Shown here: in pieces, positions 1 to 9,489 of the stretch | How the letters are laid out: every line of letters begins with the position of its first letter | Numbering within the stretch: position 1 is the first letter of the stretch | Assembly: GCA_029260035.1 (NCBI GenBank) | Contig: JAJDEA010000130.1 | Span: forward strand, 56,566-120,565 | Source of the DNA: Phycisphaerae bacterium | Lineage (GTDB): Bacteria > Planctomycetota > Phycisphaerae > UBA1845 | DNA: 64,000 nucleotides | Direction: 5' to 3' | Notes under the pieces: generated by a model | The model's database searches: none | Told to the model about the DNA's origin: nothing | What the model saw: only the letters and a program-made list of their open reading frames with translations | Program-made: the position numbers and the translations under genes

Positions 1-115
1 AAGATTTACCCCACAAGGAACAATTGTAACAAGCGCCCTACCTGCTACCATTTCACGGACAGAGTTCGATCACCGAAAAGGAAAAACTTCCAAGTCACTT
101 GAGCGAGTTAGAGCA

Positions 116-1174
116 TTGCAAGCACCGCAATCAGTCCTACGAATCATTGACGCAAACCTGAACCGGGCGCGCGAAGCATTGCGCGTTACGGAAGAGTATG
201 TGCGCTTCGACCTCGAGGATCGATCACTCACCGAAGAATTCAAGAAGTTGCGACACAGCCTTGCAAGCGCTTTGCCCGCTGATATTGATCACCTGTTGCT
301 TTCAGCTCGTCATACCCAGGGCGATGTCGGAACCACTATCGCGACTGATTTTGAACACATGCGCCACGGGACATCGCATGTCGCACTCGCCGCGACAAAG
401 AGGCTGAGCGAAGCACTTCGGGCACTCGAAGAATATGGAAAAACATTTAATGAGGGCTTTGCGGCGAAGGTCGAGGCCATGCGATATCAAGGCTACGAAC
501 TGGAGCAACGAATCGCATTGGTAGAAAAAGCTCGTACGCGATTTAGACACATTCGACTCTACGTCTTACTTACAGAATCCCTTTGCAGCACGTCATGGCT
601 CGCAACGGCCAAAGCGGTCTTGGCTGGCGGCGCGGATTGCATTCAACTTCGTGAGAAAAACCTTGGCGATCGTGAATTGCTTGAACGCACCAGAATACTA
701 TCCGAATTATGCCATGAAAACGACACTCTGTGCATCGTCAACGATCGACCAGACATCGCAATACTAGGTCACGCCGATGGTGTTCACATTGGGCAGGATG
801 ACATGAACGTCTGGGATACGAGACGCGTACTTACTGCTACCGCGATCATTGGCGTGAGCACGCATTCGTCAAAGCAGGCGCAGTCGGCTTGCGAAGATTC
901 TCCAGATTACGTTGCGGTTGGCCCGATGTTCGCGTCATCAACGAAAACCCAGTCTCAAACCGCTGGTCCGAATATATTACGAGCCGTGGCGGATAGCACA
1001 TCACTGCCGATTGTTGCGATTGGCGGGATCGACGAAACAAATATTGAAAAAGTACTCGGCGCAGCGCGATGCGGGATTTGTATTTGTAGTGCGATAATAT
1101 CGCAACAAGACGCACTCGTTGCTACGCAGCGCATCCGTGCAATGATCGATGACTTTCCCGGCGACACCACATAG
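116..1174 (+). CDS. thiE: ThiD2-ThiE fusion, thiamine-phosphate synthase
   Basis: Residues about 1-130 match the ThiD2-type domain (conserved opening VLRIIDANLNRAREALRV) and residues about 145-345 form a ThiE TIM barrel, with QLREKN for pyrophosphate/HMP-PP binding, a D-D-x-HIGQDD stretch and the closing GGI loop. ThiE joins HMP-pyrophosphate to thiazole phosphate to make thiamine phosphate. ThiD2 domains are known as monofunctional HMP-P kinases that are not related to ThiD, so the protein may carry out two consecutive cytoplasmic steps. The start given is a TTG; the frame stays open to the window edge at base 2, so the true start could lie upstream, although homologous fusions begin close to this point. 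The next gene, prkA, is 464 bases away and is probably a separate transcript. Confidence 0.88.
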   Translation: MQAPQSVLRIIDANLNRAREALRVTEEYVRFDLEDRSLTEEFKKLRHSLASALPADIDHLLLSARHTQGDVGTTIATDFEHMRHGTSHVALAATKRLSEALRALEEYGKTFNEGFAAKVEAMRYQGYELEQRIALVEKARTRFRHIRLYVLLTESLCSTSWLATAKAVLAGGADCIQLREKNLGDRELLERTRILSELCHENDTLCIVNDRPDIAILGHADGVHIGQDDMNVWDTRRVLTATAIIGVSTHSSKQAQSACEDSPDYVAVGPMFASSTKTQSQTAGPNILRAVADSTSLPIVAIGGIDETNIEKVLGAARCGICICSAIISQQDALVATQRIRAMIDDFPGDTT

Positions 1175-1638
1175 TTGAATCGCCGGGCTATTCCACCCAA
1201 CTTAAACCACGCCAAAGCCATCAAACTCAACATGCTGACCTTCGATATCAGCCAACACAAGACATCGTGGTTTCGGAGTCTGATAAGCCTTCGTTGCTCG
1301 ATAATGAAGGACCTCGGAAATTGCGAATGGGGACAAAGACCGCTAGCCGATAGTGATGCTGGCGCGTTCGCGCGCACAGGGGCGATTGACCCGATGAATC
1401 GCTCCTAAGTCGTTCGGTGGGAAGTAGTTAATCGTCGTGATTCGTTGACTTGACCCTATGACGAATCATACGATTTAGGGGTTATCGGAGTCGTTGGAAT
1501 AACTTCGAGACCAAGTCCGCCGTAAGCATTGGTAGGCCAATTTGCCTCTGCTTCTCTTGCACGGGAATAAATCGCGTCGAAGAGCGGTCGCCCGCGCATG
1601 TTGAGAAGTTAGGCAAATCTTCTGGGAGAGCTTCGCTC
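1175..1638. promoter_or_regulatory. Non-coding gap before prkA, with an 8-bp dyad
   Basis: No convincing gene lies here. The possible 77-codon reading frame that follows thiE directly has no recognisable family or ribosome site. The region holds an inverted repeat, TGATTCGT at 1438-1445 and ACGAATCA at 1461-1468, with a 15-base centre. It could be an operator for the prkA operon or a weak transcript end for thiE; no T-run follows it. A Shine-Dalgarno-like GGGAG sits about 10 bases before the prkA ATG. Confidence 0.4.
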
Positions 1639-3702
1639 ATGACAAATGCCCAAGAAATCCTTTCGCTTGTAGAACAAAATCTCGACGCCAACGATTTTCG
1701 CCAGCAACACTGGGAGGGATCGTTTGAGGAATATTTGAGTTTGGTAACGAAAGACCCACGAATTGCGCGCAATGCTTTCCAACGTATCTATGACATGATT
1801 ATGAGCTTCGGCAGCGAACGATACAAATGGCTGCGCGAGGAATACGTTCGGTATAACTTCTTCTCCGACCCGATCGACAATGGAGCAGACGCCATCTTTG
1901 GCTTGGATCGCGCACTGATGAATCTTGTGGACTTTTTTAAGTCTGCAGCGCATCGGTATGGCACTGAACGACGAATCCTGCTGCTGCATGGGCCTGTCGG
2001 ATCGTCCAAGAGCACCATAGCCCGGCTGCTCAAGAAAGGGCTGGAGCACTACTCCAAGCTGGACGAAGGGGCACTGTATACGTTCTCCTGGCACCTTCCG
2101 GACGAAGAAGGGAAGACCGTTTGCCACACATGCCCGATGCACGAAGACCCGCTAAAGCTGATTCCAATTGAGGCGCGGAAAGCTGTCTTTGAGAAGATCA
2201 ATCGCGATCTGAGCGAAGGTCAGCAAGTGAGGATCGAGGGCGCGCTGGATCCATTCTGCAGAAGAATGTTTGACGATCTGCTAGTGAAATATGACGGCAA
2301 CTGGAGAGAAGTCTTGCAGCACATTCGCGTAAGGCGAGTCATTCTCAGTGAAAAAGATCGTGTGGGCATTGGGACTTTTCAGCCCAAAGACGAGAAGAAC
2401 CAGGATTCAACTGAGCTGACGGGAGATATCAACTATCGCAAGATCGCCGAATACGGCAGCGACAGCGACCCACGGGCGTTTAATTTCGACGGGGAACTCA
2501 ACGTCGCAAACCGTGGCTTGGTCGAGTTTATCGAAGTGTTGAAGTTGGATGTCGCGTTTCTGTATGACCTGCTCGGCGCATCGCAAGAGCACGTCATTAA
2601 GCCAAAGAAATTCGCCCAGACGCACATCGACGAAGTCATCATCGGGCATACGAACGAGCCGGAGTACAAGAAGCTCCAATCAAACGAACTCATGGAGGCT
2701 TTTAGAGATCGAACGATCAAGATCGACGTACCCTACAACAGCAAACTCGACGATGAAATCGCGATCTACACGAAGGACTTCAACAAGGACCGCATTCGCG
2801 GGATTCACATTGCCCCGCACACAATCGAAGTAGCCGCCATGTGGGCAGTCATGACGCGACTCGAAGACCCCAAGAAAGCGGGTTTGACGCTGACTCAGAA
2901 ACTCAAGCTCTACAACGGCAAGAGTATTCCGAACTTCACCGAAGACTCGGTCCGCGAGATCAAGGAAGAATCGCCGCGAGAGGGCATGCAGGGGATTAGC
3001 CCACGATACATCCAGGACAAGCTATCCAACTGCCTTGTCAACGACCAGGCAATACAGGAAAAATGCATCAACCCTTTCATGCTGATGAATGAGCTTGAAG
3101 GCGGTCTCGCTCACCATAGCCTCATTACAGACGAAGAACAGAAGACCAGATACCGAGAGCTGCTCGGCATGGTGCGCGAAGAATACGAAGACATCCTCAA
3201 GTCAGAGGTGCAGCGAGCCATCAGTGCGGATGAAGACGCCATTGCCAGACTTTGCTCCAACTACATTGACAACGTTCGAGCCTACACCCAACACGAGAAG
3301 GTCAGAAACCGCTATACCGGCAAGGACGAGGAGCCAAACGAAAGGCTCATGCGCTCGATCGAAGAAAAGATCGAGATTCCCGACACGCGCAAAGATGACT
3401 TCCGTCAGGAAATCATGAACTACATCGGTGCGCTATCTCTCGACGGAAAGAAATTCGAGTTTCATACAAATGCCCGATTACACAAGGCGCTGGAACTCAA
3501 ATTGTTTGAAGATCAGCGCGATACCATCAAGCTAAAAAATGTCGTCTCAGGCGTAGTGGATGACGAGACACAGGCGAAAATCGACGTCGTTAAACAACGG
3601 CTGATCAAATACTTTGGCTACAACGAGACCAGCGCGACGGACGTGCTGAACTACGTCGCAAGCATTTTCGCGAGGGGCGACACGAAGCAAAAAGAAGAAT
3701 AG
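1639..3702 (+). CDS. prkA: PrkA family serine protein kinase (YeaG-like)
   Basis: At 687 residues this is full length for PrkA/YeaG. The N-terminal AAA-type domain has the P-loop GPVGSSKS at residues 118-125, and the C-terminal half is the PrkA kinase-like domain. A cysteine pair in [11 protein letters not shown] (about residues 165-175) lies inside the AAA domain. PrkA proteins are cytoplasmic, autophosphorylating, and linked to nutrient-starvation and sporulation responses. The two genes that follow on the same strand are yhbH/yeaH (DUF444) and spoVR, the standard partners of prkA across bacteria, which makes the assignment secure. ATG start with GGGAG about 10 bases upstream. The gap to the next gene (189 bases) contains a weak terminator-like hairpin, so the three genes may not be transcribed at equal levels. 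Confidence 0.96.
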   Translation: MTNAQEILSLVEQNLDANDFRQQHWEGSFEEYLSLVTKDPRIARNAFQRIYDMIMSFGSERYKWLREEYVRYNFFSDPIDNGADAIFGLDRALMNLVDFFKSAAHRYGTERRILLLHGPVGSSKSTIARLLKKGLEHYSKLDEGALYTFSWHLPDEEGKTVCHTCPMHEDPLKLIPIEARKAVFEKINRDLSEGQQVRIEGALDPFCRRMFDDLLVKYDGNWREVLQHIRVRRVILSEKDRVGIGTFQPKDEKNQDSTELTGDINYRKIAEYGSDSDPRAFNFDGELNVANRGLVEFIEVLKLDVAFLYDLLGASQEHVIKPKKFAQTHIDEVIIGHTNEPEYKKLQSNELMEAFRDRTIKIDVPYNSKLDDEIAIYTKDFNKDRIRGIHIAPHTIEVAAMWAVMTRLEDPKKAGLTLTQKLKLYNGKSIPNFTEDSVREIKEESPREGMQGISPRYIQDKLSNCLVNDQAIQEKCINPFMLMNELEGGLAHHSLITDEEQKTRYRELLGMVREEYEDILKSEVQRAISADEDAIARLCSNYIDNVRAYTQHEKVRNRYTGKDEEPNERLMRSIEEKIEIPDTRKDDFRQEIMNYIGALSLDGKKFEFHTNARLHKALELKLFEDQRDTIKLKNVVSGVVDDETQAKIDVVKQRLIKYFGYNETSATDVLNYVASIFARGDTKQKEE

Positions 3703-3718
3703 ACAGAACAGGCTCAAT

Positions 3719-3753
3719 ACAACGGCTTCAGATACATCGTTGTTCTTGTTTTT
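3719..3753 (+). terminator. Weak terminator-like hairpin after prkA
   Basis: ACAACG (3719-3724) pairs with CGTTGT (3738-3743) around a 13-base loop and is followed by a T-rich run ending in TTTTT at 3753. The 6-bp stem is short, so it may only attenuate transcription between prkA and yhbH. Confidence 0.3.
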
Positions 3754-3891
3754 GCTGAAACAATACATCACAGCAGCGATACGCAATTGGCAGAAACAAG
3801 GCAAGTTGCGTCGGACTCGGAGTTTTCCGTGAACGGAATCACGCAATGGACTTGAAGGAGAATTGCATCCGATCGTTTGGTGCAAGTCGAT

Positions 3892-4989
3892 ATGATACTT
3901 CAAATCAACAACGATCACCAACGGTTTCGCAAGATCGTCAAAGGGCGTATACGCGACGACCTCCGCAAGTTCCTGACACGAGGAGAGCTTCTAGGCAGAG
4001 AGGGCAAGAAGCTTATTAGCATTCCGGTTCATGGTATCGACACACCTCACTTTCGATACGGCGACAACAACGATGCAGGCGTCGGCAAGGGCGACGGGAA
4101 ACCCGGAGATGACGTGCAAGGCGAAGGGGGCATGGGCCCCGGCGGCACGGAAAAAGGCAATCACATACTCGAAGTAGATGTCTCGCTCGACGAACTGGCA
4201 GACATCCTCGGCGAAGAGCTTCAGCTTCCTCGAATTCAACCCAAGGGTAAACATCGAATTACTTCTGAGCGCGATCGCTACACAGGCATTCGTCAAACGG
4301 GTCCGGAATCCTTGCGTCATTTCAAGAGGACATTCCGCCGGGCACTTCGCAGGCAGATCATGTCCGGGCTTTACGACCCCAATTCGCCACGAGTGGTTTT
4401 TGAACGCAAAGACAAAGTCTATCGAAGTTGGAAGACGGTGCTAAGCCCTCAATCCAATGCGGTCATTATCTACATGATGGACGTTTCCGGCTCCATGGGC
4501 GACGAACAAAAAGAGCTGGTTAGGCTCGAAGCATTTTGGATCGACGCCTGGCTACGCAGGAATTATCAGGGAATCGAAAGTCGGTACATTGTCCACGACG
4601 TCCGGGCTGGCGAAGTCGATCGCGAGACCTTCTTCCGCATCCGAGAGGACGGCGGAACGCGAATCAGTAGCGCATTTCGCGTCGCACGCGAACTCATTGA
4701 AAACAACTACGCTCCATCGGAATGGAACATTTACCTTTTCCATTTTTCTGACGGTGATAACAGCAGCGAGTCGGACAGCAGGGAATGCTGTACCGTTTTG
4801 CGAGAGGCCATGCTTCCCAACGTGAATATGTTTGGTTATTGCCAGGTCGCAAGCGCCTATGGAAGCGGCAATTTCATTAACGTGCTTCATGAACACCTTT
4901 CCGAAGAGGAAAACATCATTACGAGTCGAGTCAACACAAAGGACGACATATACGACAGCATCAAGACATTTTTTACACCCGGGAAATAA
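3892..4989 (+). CDS. yhbH: DUF444 / YeaH-YhbH family protein
   Basis: This matches the DUF444 (YeaH/YhbH) family. An N-terminal basic helical part has the sequence DHQRFRKIVKGRIRDDLRKF, a glycine-rich linker (GVGKGDGKPGDDVQGEGG) follows, and the C-terminal domain is von Willebrand A-like with the MIDAS-type motif MDVSGSMG near residue 200. The family is always met with PrkA and SpoVR; its biochemical role is not established, and a metal-dependent adhesion-like domain acting in a protein complex is the usual guess. The ATG at 3892 gives the N-terminus expected for the family. In-frame TTG (3877) and GTG (3880) starts lie nearer to a good GAAGGAG at 3854-3860, so a start five residues earlier is possible. 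Confidence 0.93.
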   Translation: MILQINNDHQRFRKIVKGRIRDDLRKFLTRGELLGREGKKLISIPVHGIDTPHFRYGDNNDAGVGKGDGKPGDDVQGEGGMGPGGTEKGNHILEVDVSLDELADILGEELQLPRIQPKGKHRITSERDRYTGIRQTGPESLRHFKRTFRRALRRQIMSGLYDPNSPRVVFERKDKVYRSWKTVLSPQSNAVIIYMMDVSGSMGDEQKELVRLEAFWIDAWLRRNYQGIESRYIVHDVRAGEVDRETFFRIREDGGTRISSAFRVARELIENNYAPSEWNIYLFHFSDGDNSSESDSRECCTVLREAMLPNVNMFGYCQVASAYGSGNFINVLHEHLSEEENIITSRVNTKDDIYDSIKTFFTPGK

Positions 4990-5093
4990 TCGAACCCGCA
5001 ATCAGAGGCTTATGTTGTGGCCAGGCTCGTTTTGATCCTCGAAAATCGTGACAGCATTTTGACCTTCGCGGGAAAGACCTTGTAAGTTCAGCC

Positions 5094-6665
5094 ATGAACA
5101 AACCACTTCCTAAAGAAATTGCTCAGCAGGCAGAAATCATAGCCGAGCACGCCAGACGCGAAGGCCTCGACTTCTACCCGACCGTGTTTGAAATGCTCAC
5201 GTCAGACCAAATGTCGCAGGTCGCTGCGTATGGCGGGTTTCCAAGACGATACCCACACTGGCGTTTCGGTATGGAGTATGAAAAACTCCGAAAGCAACAC
5301 CAATATGGCCTGGGCCGAATTTACGAGATGGTCATCAACAACAACCCGTGTTACGCATACCTGCTTCATGACAACCTGCCGGTGGACCACAAGACCGTCA
5401 TCGGCCATGTGTATGCTCACTGCGATTTCTTCAAGAACAATCGTTGGTTCAGCAAGACCAACCGAAAAATGATTGATGAAATGGCCAATCACGCAACGCG
5501 CATTCAAAGGCATGTGGATCGCCAAGGCATCGAAGCAGTAGAACAAACAATCGACACCTATCTGGCACTCGAAAACCTGATCGACCCACACTCCGTATTC
5601 ATGCGCCGGCATGCGGAAACCCACGCCGCACCCATGAATGCTCAAAAAGACAAAAGCTCCGAAACCAACGGGAACAACGTCACGCGATATCCAGCTAAAC
5701 CTTACATGGACCGCTACATCAACCCGCCGGCTGATCTTGCAAGCGAGCGCAGAGAGCAACTGGAAGAGGAGCAAATCGCCAATACTGCATTCCCGGAATC
5801 GCCCGTGCGCGATGTGTTGCTGTTTCTGCTGCAAAATGCTCCGCTGGCGGATTGGGAAGCAGACATCCTTTCCATCATCCGCCAGGAGGCTTACTACTTT
5901 GCACCGCAAGGGCAGACGAAAATCCTCAACGAAGGATGGGCAAGCTATTGGCACTCTACATTGATGACCAATTACATTCTCACGGACGCGGAGCTGATCG
6001 ACTATTGCGAGCACCACGCGGGAACACTCGCTACCTCGCCTGGCAGACTGAACCCCTATAAGCTGGGAATCGAGCTTCTCCGCGATATTGAAAAACGATG
6101 GAACACGGGGCGCTATGGCCCGGAGTATGACGCATGTACCGACATGACCGAACGCCGAAAATGGGGCCGAGATAAGAAGATTAAAGGGCGCGTCGTGGGG
6201 AAGGACTCACCGGGCAGACGAAAAATCTACGAAGTGCGCGAGCTATACAATGACGTCACGTTTCTTGACGAGTTTCTGACACCAGAGTTCGTCGACGAGC
6301 AAGACCTCTACCACTATCGATACGACCCCGCGACCGGCAAGATGGTCGTCGTGAACCGTGATTTCAACCAGATTAAGCAGCAAATGCTTTTTATGCTGAC
6401 GAACCACGCCCAGCCTTATATTTATGTCGTGGATGGCAATTATCGCAATCGGGGTGAGCTTTATCTGGCACATCGTCACAACGGGCCGGATTTGGAAATC
6501 AAGTACGCGATGGCGACGCTCAAAGAGCTACAAAAAATCTGGAAAAGACCCGTACATCTCGCAGCCCGTATCGATGACGATCAAATCCTCTTCAGCTTTG
6601 ATGGCGAAAAATCCTCGCAGCAACAAATCGACGACAACGTTGAGTCCGCGGCACATCAGGTTTAG
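5094..6665 (+). CDS. spoVR: SpoVR family protein
   Basis: The 523 residues match SpoVR/YcgB along the whole length, including the conserved opening (FYPTVFEMLTSDQMSQVAAYGGFPRRYPHWRFG region), YELVINNNPCYAYL-like text (here YEMVINNNPCYAYL) and the KILNEGWASYWHS motif with its Glu and His residues. Members are cytoplasmic and needed for spore cortex formation in Bacillus, yet are widespread in non-sporulating bacteria as the third member of the prkA-yeaH-ycgB stress module. It lies 104 bases after yhbH. No cortex or sporulation genes are visible nearby, so a general starvation role is the sensible reading here. The biochemical activity of the family is not known. Confidence 0.96.
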   Translation: MNKPLPKEIAQQAEIIAEHARREGLDFYPTVFEMLTSDQMSQVAAYGGFPRRYPHWRFGMEYEKLRKQHQYGLGRIYEMVINNNPCYAYLLHDNLPVDHKTVIGHVYAHCDFFKNNRWFSKTNRKMIDEMANHATRIQRHVDRQGIEAVEQTIDTYLALENLIDPHSVFMRRHAETHAAPMNAQKDKSSETNGNNVTRYPAKPYMDRYINPPADLASERREQLEEEQIANTAFPESPVRDVLLFLLQNAPLADWEADILSIIRQEAYYFAPQGQTKILNEGWASYWHSTLMTNYILTDAELIDYCEHHAGTLATSPGRLNPYKLGIELLRDIEKRWNTGRYGPEYDACTDMTERRKWGRDKKIKGRVVGKDSPGRRKIYEVRELYNDVTFLDEFLTPEFVDEQDLYHYRYDPATGKMVVVNRDFNQIKQQMLFMLTNHAQPYIYVVDGNYRNRGELYLAHRHNGPDLEIKYAMATLKELQKIWKRPVHLAARIDDDQILFSFDGEKSSQQQIDDNVESAAHQV

Positions 6666-6688
6666 ACTCCGCATGACGGAGACTTTTC

Positions 6689-7276
6689 GTGAGACGTATT
6701 GCTCTTTGCATTCTGGTTCCCGCCTCCTTGGCTCTGACCGCAATGTGTTGCGTATCAGCTTGGCATAACTATTGGCATCCCAAGATCCGCCCTGACCGAG
6801 TCGATTCAGCGGGCATCCGAACCATGGAGTTTCAGCGTGACCTTTGGCTCTTTGCGGCCACAAAGGTTCGCGGTACTGATCGGATGTGGGGCGGTATCGG
6901 CTGGAACAGGCGAAACATGGTTGCCATGTGCAAAGTCGCGAGGGATATCGAAGGTGACGATCTCCCAGAAGGATATTGGCAAAGTATAAAACGTAAATCG
7001 AACGATCACCTTCGCTCAAGGCTCAGGTCCAGGCAAAATGCCACCCTGTGCTTCGAAACGAGGGATTTTGGGCGGATGACGTGGTACTGGTGCTACATTC
7101 CACTTTGGCTGGCTTGGGCAGTTGTTTCGCCATACCCAATTTTTGTCGTAGCTAAGGCCATACTCTTGCCACGACTCCGACGCAAACGAGGACAATGCGG
7201 GAGTTGCGGCTACGACCTGACCGGCAATGTGTCGGGCGCCTGCTCCGAATGCGGGAGAAAGATAGCGTCACCATGA
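6689..7276 (+). CDS. Membrane protein with planctomycete-type zinc ribbon
   Basis: Unrecognised protein of 195 residues. It has one hydrophobic segment near the N-terminus, a central polar region, a second hydrophobic segment around residues 135-155, and a C-terminal zinc ribbon reading CGSCGYDLTGNVSGACSECG. The same ribbon, with nearly the same DNA, is found in the unrelated protein at 34860-35240. The ribbon is probably a cytoplasmic tail after the second membrane segment. The start is a GTG 23 bases after spoVR, so the gene may ride on the spoVR transcript, but nothing in it suggests a role in that module. Function unknown. Confidence 0.75.
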   Translation: MRRIALCILVPASLALTAMCCVSAWHNYWHPKIRPDRVDSAGIRTMEFQRDLWLFAATKVRGTDRMWGGIGWNRRNMVAMCKVARDIEGDDLPEGYWQSIKRKSNDHLRSRLRSRQNATLCFETRDFGRMTWYWCYIPLWLAWAVVSPYPIFVVAKAILLPRLRRKRGQCGSCGYDLTGNVSGACSECGRKIASP

Positions 7277-7316
7277 TTCTTTCAGGATTGTTGAAACTCG
7301 ACACCGCGCCTGAGTA

Positions 7317-7709
7317 TTATTGCTTGACAACGGGCGTCGGCTTACCCTGCTCATCGATCGCAACGAAAACGACATCCGCTTCCGTCACCTTGACGACCTC
7401 TTCAAGATTATCCCTTCGACGAGCGCACGCCCGAATGTGAATATCAATCGACGTCCGACCGATGCGCGTGGCATTCGCATAAAGGCTGAGCACATCTCCA
7501 ACGAAAACGGGTTCGTGAAATTCAACCTCTTTGAACTTTACCGTCACATACCGGTGATGGGCTTGACGAACAGCTTCCACATACGCCGCCTGGTCAATGA
7601 GCGATAAAATCACGCCACCGAAAATCGTCCCTTGCCCGTTTGTGTCTCTGGGCATCATCACCACGCGAATGGCGGGTTCGTTGGATGGAGGTTTTGGGTC
7701 ACACGACAT
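7317..7709 (-). CDS. Acyl-CoA thioesterase, YciA-like hotdog fold
   Basis: A single hotdog domain of about 130 residues with the family signature RDTNGQGTIFGGVILSLID, where the acidic residue of LID is the usual catalytic position, and VTVKFKEVEFHEPVFVGD. YciA-type enzymes hydrolyse acyl-CoA thioesters in the cytoplasm. The ATG at 7709 is preferred over an in-frame start at 7757, because the extra 16 residues do not resemble the family and would almost touch the preceding gene. It lies downstream of the polyprenol-phosphate sugar transferase gene on the same strand with about 50 bases between them, and is probably cotranscribed. Substrate chain length cannot be read from sequence. Confidence 0.85.
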   Translation of the reverse strand: MSCDPKPPSNEPAIRVVMMPRDTNGQGTIFGGVILSLIDQAAYVEAVRQAHHRYVTVKFKEVEFHEPVFVGDVLSLYANATRIGRTSIDIHIRACARRRDNLEEVVKVTEADVVFVAIDEQGKPTPVVKQ

Positions 7710-7760
7710 AATGTCTACACCTACCAGGTTTGCTGGCGATAGCAAGCACTTGAGCAAGCT

Positions 7761-8540
7761 CTAATTCGCATTCAACATCAGCATCCATAAAACCCCGGCG
7801 ATCAGGAGCATCAATACTGACCCAATGACAATGGGAAACCGATACAAGTACAATCGCGCCAAATGCCTTACATACCGAATCTGCTCCCGAAAATTGAGCT
7901 TACTCTCGCCGGCGTGCCGCTTGGCGAATCGGATCGGTACGTCGATTGGCTTCGAACAGCTACATTTCACATACAACTCCAACGCAATCTTGTAGCCGAT
8001 TGGATTGAGCAAATTCGCACGCTCCCAGGTTTTGCGATGAATCGCGAAGAACCCCGACATCGGATCGCTAAGCGGCGCCAAAGGCCTAGCGAGCGCCGTA
8101 GCCACCCAGCTGATCACGCGCCGATGAAACGGCCAATGCATGTCGATTTGGCCACCTGGTCCATAGCGTGTACCGATCGCAAAGTCACAGCCTGGCTGGT
8201 CGAGCGTTTCCAACAATTGCGGAATCATCTCGGGCGGGTGCTGCAAATCCGCATCGAGAACAACGAAATGGTCGAATTTCGCCAGCTGAAATCCCGCGAG
8301 CACCGCACTTGAGAGTCCTCGGCTTTCGGTGCGCACCTGCAAACGAACCGGATATTTCTTGCTCAATTCCTCGATAATCCGCTCAGTCCCGTCCCGCGAA
8401 TCATCATCAACAATGATAAGCTCAGCCTCAATCCGTGCCTCTTTGGTGGCGCCAAAGACACGTTCAGCGAGCGCCGCGAGATTCGGCGCTTCGCAATAAG
8501 TCGGCACAACAATCGACGCAGCCAAACGAGAAGTAGGCAT
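7761..8540 (-). CDS. Family 2 glycosyltransferase, dolichol-phosphate mannose synthase type
   Basis: A GT-A glycosyltransferase of 259 residues. The nucleotide-sugar binding motif VVDDDSRDGT lies around residue 42 and the metal-binding VLDADLQHPPEM around residue 95, with a C-terminal hydrophobic anchor (IGSVLMLLIAGVLWMLML). This layout fits polyprenyl-phosphate sugar transferases (DPM1/GtrB), which charge undecaprenyl phosphate with a hexose at the inner membrane. The GT-C-like genes at 11478-12812 and 35263-37056 are of the type that uses such lipid-linked sugars, so a shared pathway is possible but unproven. ATG start, divergent from mlaE. The sugar specificity is not visible. Confidence 0.88.
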   Translation of the reverse strand: MPTSRLAASIVVPTYCEAPNLAALAERVFGATKEARIEAELIIVDDDSRDGTERIIEELSKKYPVRLQVRTESRGLSSAVLAGFQLAKFDHFVVLDADLQHPPEMIPQLLETLDQPGCDFAIGTRYGPGGQIDMHWPFHRRVISWVATALARPLAPLSDPMSGFFAIHRKTWERANLLNPIGYKIALELYVKCSCSKPIDVPIRFAKRHAGESKLNFREQIRYVRHLARLYLYRFPIVIGSVLMLLIAGVLWMLMLNAN

Positions 8541-8589
8541 GTATAAAGATCATATCCTTGTGGGATTGTGCCGCAAGCGAAGAAAACGA

Positions 8590-8618
8590 TTGACAGTGGT
8601 CGTGAGGAGCGGTACATA
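8590..8618 (+). promoter_or_regulatory. Sigma70-like promoter for mlaEFD
   Basis: TTGACA (8590-8595) is followed after 17 bases by TACATA (8613-8618), about 50 bases before the mlaE GTG and inside the divergent region shared with the glycosyltransferase gene. Confidence 0.5.
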
Positions 8619-8668
8619 CTTCATTGCTGCGTGACACTTGAAACGGATGTCAATCACGGGCCAATCTA

Positions 8669-9478
8669 GTGTTTATCGCCATCGGTTCAAAAACTTTCGA
8701 TTCACTCGCATCACTAGGGAGGGCTGCATTCTTTTCATGGCAAATGATGCGATGGTTGCTGCCCGGATTGTTTCAATGGCGAACCTGGAAGCGCACCATG
8801 CCTTTGCTTTACGAAGTAGGCAACCGAACGCTCCCCGTTATCATTATAACCGGCACATTTGTCGGCCTTGTGCTCGCCGTGCAGAGCTACGATCAGTTGC
8901 ACGCCGCGGGCTTCGAGCAGCGAATGGGCGTACTCCTCACTGCGACGCTGATCCCCGAGCTTGGGCCGGTTCTTGCCGGTGTCATGCTGGCCGGGCGGGT
9001 AGGCGGTGCGCTCACTGCAGAACTCGGAACCATGCGTGTCACCGAGCAAATCAGCGCGCTCACCGTCATGGGAACGGACCCCATCCGCCAACTCGTCGTG
9101 CCACGATTCCTGGCCTGCATGCTTTTCGCTCCGCTCTTGACTTTTTCTTGTGACATATTTGGGTCACTCGCTGGGTGGTTCGTCGCCGTCGTGATGAAAG
9201 ATATTCCGTCAAGCCCCTATTGGTATTACATCGCCTATTCGATGGAAACATGGGACATCATGGTGGGTTTCTTGAAAAGTGTGGTATTCGGCGCCGCCAT
9301 CGGATTCATCGCATGTTACAAAGGGTTTCATTGCCGGAATGGTGCAGAGGGTGTCGGTCGAGCATGCACCGAGTCTTTCGTAATCAGTTTCATCGTGCTC
9401 CTCGTGACGGACTTCTTCATTGGCACGTTTTTCTCAGGGCTTTATCGTGCCTTGTATGGACTCAAGAGCTTGGTGTGA
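8669..9478 (+). CDS. mlaE: MlaE-type ABC transporter permease
   Basis: A 269-residue integral membrane protein of the MlaE/YrbE family, with about five membrane segments. The conserved core reads LIPELGPVLAGVMLAGRVGGALTAELGTM, followed by DPIRQLVVPRFLAC, both family hallmarks. MlaE is the permease of an inner-membrane ABC complex that moves phospholipids between inner and outer membranes. The ATPase (mlaF) and MCE protein (mlaD) follow immediately, giving the compact EFD order. The start is GTG. Its stop (9476-9478) overlaps a GTG start for mlaF as GTGA, which suggests coupled translation. No mlaA, mlaB or mlaC is in the window. Confidence 0.95.
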   Translation: MFIAIGSKTFDSLASLGRAAFFSWQMMRWLLPGLFQWRTWKRTMPLLYEVGNRTLPVIIITGTFVGLVLAVQSYDQLHAAGFEQRMGVLLTATLIPELGPVLAGVMLAGRVGGALTAELGTMRVTEQISALTVMGTDPIRQLVVPRFLACMLFAPLLTFSCDIFGSLAGWFVAVVMKDIPSSPYWYYIAYSMETWDIMVGFLKSVVFGAAIGFIACYKGFHCRNGAEGVGRACTESFVISFIVLLVTDFFIGTFFSGLYRALYGLKSLV

Positions 9479-9489
9479 CGGCAACCACA

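Noticed and set aside
1175..1408. 77-codon open frame directly after thiE
   Set aside because: No ribosome site, no recognised family and unremarkable composition; treated as intergenic.
4981..5000. Sequence resembling a tRNA T-loop on the minus strand
   Set aside because: It lies within the end of the yhbH gene and no cloverleaf arms could be found around it.
5202..6017. 271-codon open frame on the minus strand inside spoVR
   Set aside because: It is antisense to a gene whose family match is complete, and its translation has no recognisable domain.
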